The position numbers were made by a program, and so were the translations under genes. Below are positions 15,966-21,849 of a stretch of 21,849 nt of DNA, in pieces. Within the stretch, counting starts at the first letter, position 1. Every line of letters starts with the position of its first letter. The notes under the pieces were generated by a model, which was not told where the DNA came from, ran no database searches, and saw only the letters and a list, made by a program, of their open reading frames with translations. The stretch covers positions 1 through 21,849 of the forward strand of contig CANRLE010000010.1 in assembly GCA_947631385.1 (NCBI GenBank), written 5' to 3'. Origin of the DNA: an uncultured Clostridia bacterium (GTDB lineage Bacteria > Bacillota > Clostridia > TANB77 > CAG-508).

Positions 15966-16856
15966 ATGGGAAAATTTGATTTAACAATAGCAGATATAGA
16001 AAATAATATTAATAGATTTTTAGCATATGTATATGCTTCAGCAACAGCTTCGAAAAATCCACATATCTTTTTTATTGTAGCTGGGCCGGGAGCTGGTAAA
16101 AGTGGTGTTGAAGCATTTTTAAAATATCAATTAAAAGAAAAAGGTGAAAAAGTAAGTATTGTAAATTCAGATAAAATTGCAGAATTTCATCCATACTATG
16201 AGGAAGCCTTAGAAGAATTATTACCGGGAGAACGTTATACAGTTACAAGGCAGTTTGTAAGACCTGCAACACCTATAATATTTGATGAATTACGAAAACA
16301 TAAAATTAACATTCTAAATGAAAATATTTTTAATAAGGGCGAAAGTGATATTGAATTTGTAAAAAAATTTAAAGATGCTGGATATAAAACATCTGTAAAT
16401 ATTTTAGCAACAGATATATTTTTAAATAGACTTTCTTGTTATGAAAGAGAGGCAAGAGCATTAGAAAATGGAGATTTTCCAAGAGGAATTTCAAAACAAG
16501 ATCATCAAAAAATGTATAATGCTTTTGTAGATGAAGTGAAACAATTAGAAGAACAAAAATTATGTGATGAAATTAATGTCTATGTAAGAGGAGAAAGCAT
16601 CAATAAACCAGAATTAGTTTATAATTTAGGCAGTACTAAATATAGAAACTTTTTAGAAGCACTAAACATTGAAAGAGCAAAACAAAGAAAGCAAATTTTT
16701 TCAAATCCTGAAAGTTATTTAAGTAGGATAAAAAAGACTAGAGAGTCAATTAAAATCAATGGAATTAATCCATTAATCACACAAAATTCATTAGAAGGGC
16801 TAGATGAATTGCAACATGATTTTAATATGGAATTAGAAAAGGAGAAAATGTTATGA
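15966..16856 (+). CDS. zeta-toxin-family kinase
   Basis: A 296-aa P-loop kinase of the zeta toxin/PezT family; classical members phosphorylate UDP-N-acetylglucosamine and so poison cell-wall synthesis. Visible features are Walker A GPGAGKSG (40-47), a catalytic-type Asp in VNSDKIAEFHPYY (D69, then HP at 75-76 as in zeta), NILNENIFN (116-123) at the position of the second substrate strand, and an arginine-rich lid (R155, R161, R164 in NRLSCYEREAR) followed by FPRGISKQDH. The C-terminal ~70 residues are charged and helical. GAGGG lies upstream, the ATG directly follows the previous stop, and its TGA overlaps the next ATG (ATGA). It could be a housekeeping-like kinase rather than a toxin, since many chromosomal zeta-like proteins are untested. 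Confidence 0.88.
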   Translation: MGKFDLTIADIENNINRFLAYVYASATASKNPHIFFIVAGPGAGKSGVEAFLKYQLKEKGEKVSIVNSDKIAEFHPYYEEALEELLPGERYTVTRQFVRPATPIIFDELRKHKINILNENIFNKGESDIEFVKKFKDAGYKTSVNILATDIFLNRLSCYEREARALENGDFPRGISKQDHQKMYNAFVDEVKQLEEQKLCDEINVYVRGESINKPELVYNLGSTKYRNFLEALNIERAKQRKQIFSNPESYLSRIKKTRESIKINGINPLITQNSLEGLDELQHDFNMELEKEKML

Positions 16857-18466
16857 GATTTCAATATAAAAATTTAGTATTAAATTTAAATGAAAATCTA
16901 GAAGAATTAAAATCAGAAATTGAAGAATTAAAAAAGTTGCATGAAATTATAAAAAATTCAGCAGATACCTATATATTAGAAGGAAAAACACAATTAGTTG
17001 GAAAAAATAAAGTAATTGGTATGCGTAATAGAAAACAGCATACTGATGGCACAGTAGCAATTGCTAGAAGAACAATTAGACTAGCATATGAAACAGTGAT
17101 AGATGATGACATAAAAGAACAGGAAATTTATAAATTAAATTTAGAAAGAGAATTATTGTATGCTCAAATCATATCAGAAGCTCATGATTTAGGACATACA
17201 CCATTTGGACATGTAGGAGAAAGAGTCTTAAATAAATGTTTACAAGAATCACATTTATCAAAAGAAGAATTAAAAAATACATTAGCAAGAAGAAAAGAAA
17301 TTTATGGAGAAAAATATGAATTAAATCAAGGACATAATGAAGAATTTGATGGTCAAATCAGTTTTGAACATAGTGAGCAAAGTGCAAAATTAGTATATGA
17401 TTTAATAAAAAGTTCAAATGTGGATAGCCAGATAATTGATGTTAATAGAATTATACAAGGCATTTTATCACATAGTATTAGTAGAGTAAGACAAGAAGAT
17501 ATTCCAAATGATTTGGTTATTCAAATTGTAAGACAGGCAGACAAAAATGAATACATAAATAATGATTTTGATGAAATTAAAGAGTTCATTAATATGGATT
17601 TAATTGATAATGGACAATTATTAAAGTTTGTAGATCTTCCTAAACATGAAAGAGTAAAAATAATTATTCAAAAACTAGTAGAAGGGGCATTGGAGAAGGG
17701 CTATATAGATGATAATATCGGAGCAATGCAAACAATTAAGGAACTAAAAGAAATATATCAAAAAGTTTTATTTAGCATGGATGTTGATGGTAAACGTGGA
17801 TTATTGACAGGAGAAAATGTAGAAAGAATTAGCTTAATGCTAAGTAAGATTTATCAATATTATTTAAGTTACCCAGAAAAGACTGTTTTTAAATCTTTAT
17901 ATCATACTAAACCAATTGATGATAAAGGTGCTACTAAAAAAGTTATTATTAGTACAAGTGATTTTGAAGTAAATACTAGTGTTGAAGACAAGGTTATTAA
18001 TTATATTTCAAGAATGGATAATGAGAGAATTGAAAGTGAATATAGAATGCTTGTTAAAGAAAGAATTATGCAAGGAGAAGGACACGGAATAGAACCAATT
18101 TCACAAGACGAATTGAAAAAATTACAAAATGACTATTATAGACAAAGAATAAAAATGGAAAAAGTGATACAAGAATTAGATGGAACAGAACATTCAGAAA
18201 AAGAATGTGAAGAATCAATAAAACTTTCTATAAAAAGATTAATAGAGAATGCATTAACACAAAAGGGTAGAGAAAGAATGGCAGAAGTTAGAAAAATGCA
18301 TGAAGAAGAAAATCAAAGAGATGAAGAATTAAGAAGACTTATGATTGTTTGTGATCAAAATCCAGAAGAAAGAAAAAAACTAAAAGAAAGAGAATTAGAA
18401 GGAAAAAAGGCAGAAGCATTTGCAAATAGAATGAACAAACTCAAAGAAGACTGGAAAGAAAGATGA
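16853..18466 (+). CDS. HD-domain phosphohydrolase, dGTPase-like
   Basis: A 537-aa protein with the dGTP triphosphohydrolase form of the HD fold. Metal-site residues are H63 (RKQHTDGTVAIARR), H111-D112 (EAHDLGHTPFGHVGE) and D230 (RQADKNEY); H115 and H120 correspond to further conserved histidines. FDGQISFEHSEQSAKLV matches the usual post-HD region, with the Asn of 'EGN' replaced. dGTPases hydrolyse dNTPs to nucleosides and triphosphate, and some deplete dNTPs to block phage replication. The N-terminal ~40 and C-terminal ~150 residues are charged, coiled-coil-like extensions beyond the core. ATGA overlap shows translational coupling with the zeta-like kinase. The stop codon TGA coincides with the start of a repeat unit (18464). 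Confidence 0.87.
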   Translation: MRFQYKNLVLNLNENLEELKSEIEELKKLHEIIKNSADTYILEGKTQLVGKNKVIGMRNRKQHTDGTVAIARRTIRLAYETVIDDDIKEQEIYKLNLERELLYAQIISEAHDLGHTPFGHVGERVLNKCLQESHLSKEELKNTLARRKEIYGEKYELNQGHNEEFDGQISFEHSEQSAKLVYDLIKSSNVDSQIIDVNRIIQGILSHSISRVRQEDIPNDLVIQIVRQADKNEYINNDFDEIKEFINMDLIDNGQLLKFVDLPKHERVKIIIQKLVEGALEKGYIDDNIGAMQTIKELKEIYQKVLFSMDVDGKRGLLTGENVERISLMLSKIYQYYLSYPEKTVFKSLYHTKPIDDKGATKKVIISTSDFEVNTSVEDKVINYISRMDNERIESEYRMLVKERIMQGEGHGIEPISQDELKKLQNDYYRQRIKMEKVIQELDGTEHSEKECEESIKLSIKRLIENALTQKGRERMAEVRKMHEEENQRDEELRRLMIVCDQNPEERKKLKERELEGKKAEAFANRMNKLKEDWKER

Positions 18467-18477
18467 GGAATTGGGGA
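18464..18477 (+). repeat. partial REP-like copy at the HD-gene stop codon
   Basis: TGAGGAATTGGGGA matches the left half of the full palindrome that starts 23 bases downstream, then diverges. Its TGA is the stop codon of the HD gene. Confidence 0.7.
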
Positions 18478-18486
18478 AGAATCGGA

Positions 18487-18521
18487 GAGGAATTGGGGAC
18501 GGCCCCATAATCCTCTTTTTT
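18487..18521 (+). terminator. REP-like palindrome copy, terminator of the PHP-zeta-HD operon
   Basis: The GAGGA...TCCTC outer stem and GGGG/CCCC inner stem around ACGG (18487-18515) are followed by TTTTTT (18516-18521). It contains the 18-base core TTGGGGACGGCCCCATAA at 18493-18510. Confidence 0.8.
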
Positions 18522-18565
18522 ATTTTAATGCAAAAAAAGGATTATGGGGCCGTCCCCAATTCCTC
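18487..18565. repeat. inverted pair of REP-like palindromes (REPIN-like)
   Basis: Two palindromes, 18487-18515 and 18539-18565, lie in opposite orientation about 23 bases apart, matching as reverse complements over 27 bases. Each is itself a hairpin, and together they can form one long cruciform. This head-to-head doublet is the form in which REP sequences are mobilised as REPINs. Confidence 0.75.
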
Positions 18566-18566
18566 A
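18531..18566 (-). terminator. inverted REP-like copy, terminator of the minus-strand gene
   Basis: On the minus strand the unit reads TGAGGAATTGGGGAC..., folds through its CCCCATAATCC half and runs into seven Ts (A-run 18532-18538 on plus). Its first three bases (18566-18564) are the stop codon of the DUF1980-like gene. Confidence 0.75.
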
Positions 18567-19112
18567 AACGATTCCACTTGTTGGGATATAACTTTCGTTA
18601 GGAGGATAAACAAATTCATCATTTGGTTTATCCGCTTTTTTAATATCTGTTATTTTAACAATAGGCATATCACCATGATAATCACCTTTAATAATTTCTC
18701 CAGTAATTTCTACCCAAGTATCATTTTCAAAATCTTTTGCATTTTCACATTCACACAAAAATCCAACAACAACATACTGAAAGTCAGAAGAAATAATCAT
18801 ATTTCTTGCTAAAACAAATTGATTTTCTTGCAAATCTAAAATTCTATATACATATCCTGTAAAATTGATTTTCATACCTATATAATCATCTATGTTATCA
18901 TGAACAGCCTTTAAAACATTTGTATAATTACTAGTAGTTAATTTAGAAACTTTATTTTGTGGTACGCAACTAGAATTTTCAGAAGAATGATTAGCGCCAT
19001 TAAATACTCTGACAGTCACAACAATCACAATTGTGATAATAAGCAAGACAATTCCTGTAAAAAAATATTTAAAAATCTTGCCTCCATTGACTTTAACATT
19101 GTAAATAAACAT
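18564..19112 (-). CDS. single-pass membrane protein with DUF1980/TIGR03943-like C-terminal domain
   Basis: A 182-aa protein. I start at ATG 19112 because GAGGG (19123-19119) sits 6 bases before it; an upstream in-frame TTG (19127) overlaps that site. A strong membrane helix (~15-35, FFTGIVLLIITIVIVVTVRV) is followed by a short linker. The outer domain has an OB-like pattern: YIGMKINFTGYVYRI, NQFVLARNMI, YVVVGFLCECENAKDF, DTWVEITGEII and PIVKITDIKKADKPNDEFVYP. That order matches the C-terminal part of the TIGR03943/DUF1980 (YcgQ) family, whose members work with a YcgR-type permease. Here the multi-helix N-terminus of the family is reduced to one helix and no permease gene is adjacent. The exact function is unknown. 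Its stop codon lies in a repeat unit. Confidence 0.75.
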   Translation of the reverse strand: MFIYNVKVNGGKIFKYFFTGIVLLIITIVIVVTVRVFNGANHSSENSSCVPQNKVSKLTTSNYTNVLKAVHDNIDDYIGMKINFTGYVYRILDLQENQFVLARNMIISSDFQYVVVGFLCECENAKDFENDTWVEITGEIIKGDYHGDMPIVKITDIKKADKPNDEFVYPPNESYIPTSGIV

Positions 19113-19183
19113 AGAAAACCCTCGCAATCTAAAAATAATTTTAATAAATTGTATGTATTTATTTTGAAAATATGAAAAATTAC

Positions 19184-19212
19184 TTGCTAAAAAGCAATTT
19201 TAATGATATAGT
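19184..19212 (+). promoter_or_regulatory. secA promoter
   Basis: TTGCTA (19184-19189), a 17-bp spacer and TATAGT (19207-19212) with an extended TG. The ribosome site GGAAGG is followed by ATG 19251. Confidence 0.7.
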
Positions 19213-19250
19213 ATCATAGTAAAAAAATAACAAGAAGGAAGGAAATCAAA

Positions 19251-21849
19251 ATGGGTTTATTTAACAAAATCTTTAAATCATATAGTGAAAAAGAAGTAAA
19301 AAGAGTAATGCCAATAGTAGAGAAAATTAATGCATTAGAAGGAGAAATGGCAAACCTAAAAGATAGTGAATTGAGAGGAAAAACACAATATTTTAAAAAT
19401 CAATTAAAAGAAGGAAAAACTTTAGATGATATTTTACCAGAAGCTTTTGCAGTTGTAAGAGAAGCATCAAAAAGAGTTTTAGGAATGAGACACTTTGATG
19501 TGCAATTAATAGGTGGAATTATCCTACATCAAGGAAGAATTGCAGAAATGAAAACAGGAGAAGGAAAAACATTAGTAGCAACATTGCCAGTATACCTAAA
19601 TGCCTTAGAAGAAAAAGGCGTACATGTTGTAACTGTAAATGACTATCTAGCAAAAAGAGATAGTGAATGGATGGGAAAACTATATAAATTTTTAGGACTA
19701 TCAGTTGGACTAGTTATCGCTGGAATGGAGCCAAAAGAAAAGCAAGAAGCTTATAATGCAGATGTAACATATGGAACTAATAATGAATTTGGATTTGATT
19801 ATCTAAGAGATAATATGGTTATTTATAAAAATCAATTAGTGCAAAGAAGTTTGCATTATGCTATCGTAGACGAAATTGATAGTATTTTAATTGATGAAGC
19901 TCGTACACCACTTATTATATCTGGTAGAGCTAATGCATCATCTGATTTATATAAAAGAGCAAATGATTTTGTAAAAAGATTAACACCAAAAGTAATTATA
20001 GAAGAAGATGTAAAAGATTTTGACCAAGCAGAAGATAATGAGAATTATGATTACATCGTAGACTTGAAAGCAAAATCAGCATCTTTAACACAAAAAGGTA
20101 TAAAAAAAGCAGAGGAATTCTTTAAATTAGAAAACTTCAATGACTTAGAAAATTCAACTCTAGTACATCATGTTAATCAAGCTTTACGTGCACATGGAGT
20201 TATGAAGAAAGATATTGATTACATCGTAAAAGATGGAGAAGTTTTAATTGTTGATGAATTTACAGGACGTATCATGTATGGAAGAAGATACAACAATGGA
20301 TTACATCAAGCAATTGAAGCAAAAGAAAATGTAAAAATAGCAGATGAATCAAAAACATTGGCAACAATTACATTCCAAAACTTCTTTAGAATGTATGAAA
20401 AATTATCTGGAATGACAGGAACGGCCATGACAGAAGCAGCCGAATTTGAGGAAATTTATAATCTAGATGTTGTAGATATTCCAACAAATAAACCTATGAT
20501 ACGTAAAGATGAAAATGATGTAATTTATAAAAATGAAAATGCTAAATACAAAGCAATAGTAGAAAGCATCAAAAAAAGTCATCAAAAAGGTCAACCAGTA
20601 TTAGTTGGTACAGTATCTATTGAAAAATCTGAAAAACTAAGTAAATTATTAAAGCAAGAAGGTATTCAACATGAAGTATTAAATGCAAAATATCATGAAA
20701 AAGAGGCAGAAATTGTAGCACAAGCAGGTAAATTTGGTGCTGTTACAATTGCAACAAACATGGCAGGACGTGGTACTGATATTATGCTCGGTGGAAATAG
20801 TGAATATTTAGCAAAAGAAGAAATGAGAAAAAATAAAGTATCACATGAATTAATTGAAGAAGCAGATACTTACTATGAGACAGATAACCAAGACATTTTA
20901 AAGGCAAGAGAAGAATTTAAAAAATTAGTTAAAAAATATGATGAGCAAATCAAAGACGAAAAGCAGAAAGTAATTGAGTCAGGTGGTCTAAAAATTATAG
21001 GAACAGAAAGACATGAATCAAGAAGAATTGACAATCAGCTACGTGGACGTTCAGGTCGTCAAGGAGATATTGGAGAATCTAAATTCTATATTGGATTAGA
21101 TGATGACTTAATGAAAATATTTGGTGGAGATGCTATTACTAAAGTCTATAATACTTTAGGGGCAGATGAAAATATGCCAATAGATTCTAAAATAATTTCT
21201 AGTGCTGTCGAAAATGCTCAAAAGAAAGTTGAAGGTAGAAACTTTAGCATTCGTAAAAATGTATTAAAATATGATGATGTTATGAATGCCCAAAGAGAAA
21301 TTATTTATAAACAAAGAAGAGAAGTGCTAGATGGAGAGAATATTCATGACAGCATAGTTTCTATGATTAATTTTGTAGCAGATAATATTGTTAATATGTT
21401 TGTTAATGTAGAGACTTCTGAACTTAGTGTAGAATCTTTAAATACAGAAATAATCAATATTTTTGGTATTGATATGTTGAATTTTATTAAAGAACATGAA
21501 AAAGATACAAATGCTATTTCCGAAGAATTAAAGAAAAAAGCAATGGAAATCTATGCAGAGAAAGAACAAGAAATTGGTTCTGATGAGATGAGAGAATTAG
21601 AAAGAGTGGTTATGCTTAAAGTAGTTGATGAAAAATGGATGAACCACATTGATAGCATGGATGAATTGAAAGATGGTATTGGTTTACGTGCTTATGGACA
21701 AAAAGATCCAGTTGTGCAATATCGTTTAGAAGGATTTGATATGTTTGACGAAATGGTAAATGATATTAAAGTAGATGTTACAAAAATATTGATGCATATT
21801 AGACAACAAGGAGAAGCAAAAAGACAAGAAACTGTTAAGATTACAGGTG
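19251..21849 (+). CDS. secA: SecA preprotein translocase ATPase (3' end outside window)
   Basis: SecA drives Sec-dependent export by ATP hydrolysis at SecYEG on the inner membrane face. 866 codons are present and no stop is reached, so the extreme C-terminus is missing. Motifs in order: Q-like GMRHFDVQLIGG (~78-89), Walker A MKTGEGKT (100-107), the preprotein-crosslinking lead TYGTNNEFGFDYLRDNM, Walker B VDEIDSILIDEARTP (D207-E208), MTGTA, helicase motif V NMAGRGTDI, and motif VI QLRGRSGRQGD. The helical wing and scaffold follow (VLKYDDVMNAQRE and VVDEKWMNHIDSMDELKDGIGLRAYGQKDP). No key residue is missing. Whether the C-terminal zinc tail is present cannot be seen. It is probably the housekeeping copy; no second Sec gene is in the window. 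Confidence 0.97.
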   Translation, partial: MGLFNKIFKSYSEKEVKRVMPIVEKINALEGEMANLKDSELRGKTQYFKNQLKEGKTLDDILPEAFAVVREASKRVLGMRHFDVQLIGGIILHQGRIAEMKTGEGKTLVATLPVYLNALEEKGVHVVTVNDYLAKRDSEWMGKLYKFLGLSVGLVIAGMEPKEKQEAYNADVTYGTNNEFGFDYLRDNMVIYKNQLVQRSLHYAIVDEIDSILIDEARTPLIISGRANASSDLYKRANDFVKRLTPKVIIEEDVKDFDQAEDNENYDYIVDLKAKSASLTQKGIKKAEEFFKLENFNDLENSTLVHHVNQALRAHGVMKKDIDYIVKDGEVLIVDEFTGRIMYGRRYNNGLHQAIEAKENVKIADESKTLATITFQNFFRMYEKLSGMTGTAMTEAAEFEEIYNLDVVDIPTNKPMIRKDENDVIYKNENAKYKAIVESIKKSHQKGQPVLVGTVSIEKSEKLSKLLKQEGIQHEVLNAKYHEKEAEIVAQAGKFGAVTIATNMAGRGTDIMLGGNSEYLAKEEMRKNKVSHELIEEADTYYETDNQDILKAREEFKKLVKKYDEQIKDEKQKVIESGGLKIIGTERHESRRIDNQLRGRSGRQGDIGESKFYIGLDDDLMKIFGGDAITKVYNTLGADENMPIDSKIISSAVENAQKKVEGRNFSIRKNVLKYDDVMNAQREIIYKQRREVLDGENIHDSIVSMINFVADNIVNMFVNVETSELSVESLNTEIINIFGIDMLNFIKEHEKDTNAISEELKKKAMEIYAEKEQEIGSDEMRELERVVMLKVVDEKWMNHIDSMDELKDGIGLRAYGQKDPVVQYRLEGFDMFDEMVNDIKVDVTKILMHIRQQGEAKRQETVKITG

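Noticed and set aside
18471..18812. Plus-strand open frame of 113 codons after the HD gene
   Set aside because: It runs through the palindromic repeats and then antisense to the DUF1980-like gene, and its protein is Ile/Asn/Phe-rich without domain character.

Overview
The window is a piece of an AT-rich (hand counts of sample lines give roughly 25-30% G+C) bacterial chromosome. LexA, AddA, RqcH and SecA of Gram-positive type, strong AGGAGG-like ribosome sites, and surface proteins beginning with a KGITLIALVITIIVLLILA-like anchor all point to a Clostridia-type Firmicute, probably one of the uncultured gut lineages where such anchors are frequent. No tRNA, rRNA, CRISPR array or transposase gene is visible.

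Layout. (1) 1-3645: two tandem surface-protein genes that share a 236-bp gapless repeat (promoter, ribosome site, prepilin-like N-terminus). Each ends in an FGE/C-type-lectin-like domain whose last ~40-55 residues look like the variable region of a diversity-generating retroelement (DGR) target. (2) 3729-4379: lexA with its own promoter. (3) 4468-8435: two half-transporters forming a heterodimeric ABC exporter, behind a promoter embedded in a perfect 15-bp dyad. (4) 8450-12023: addA, broken by one extra base exactly in the Walker A motif, with no addB beside it. (5) 12062-12442 (minus): an unrecognised, Cys-rich small gene of higher G+C. (6) 12579-13040: small membrane protein. (7) 13068-14759 (minus): rqcH, ribosome-associated quality control. 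(8) 14887-18466: a tight four-gene operon: PHP phosphoesterase, 69-aa charged protein, zeta-toxin-like kinase, dGTPase-type HD hydrolase. (9) 18564-19112 (minus): one-pass membrane protein with a DUF1980-like tail. (10) 19251-end: secA, cut by the window edge.

Two themes stand out. First, the paired pilin-anchored, DGR-target-like genes suggest a modular and possibly hypervariable surface display family. Their reverse transcriptase and template repeat, if any, lie outside this window. Second, the four-gene operon combines three nucleotide- or sugar-nucleotide-acting enzymes with a small antitoxin-sized protein. It is a plausible uncharacterised toxin-antitoxin or anti-phage module, though its function is inferred only from family membership. 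A family of palindromic repeats with core TTGGGGACGGCCCCATAA occurs at both ends of the window. It doubles as terminators and even supplies the stop codons of two genes.
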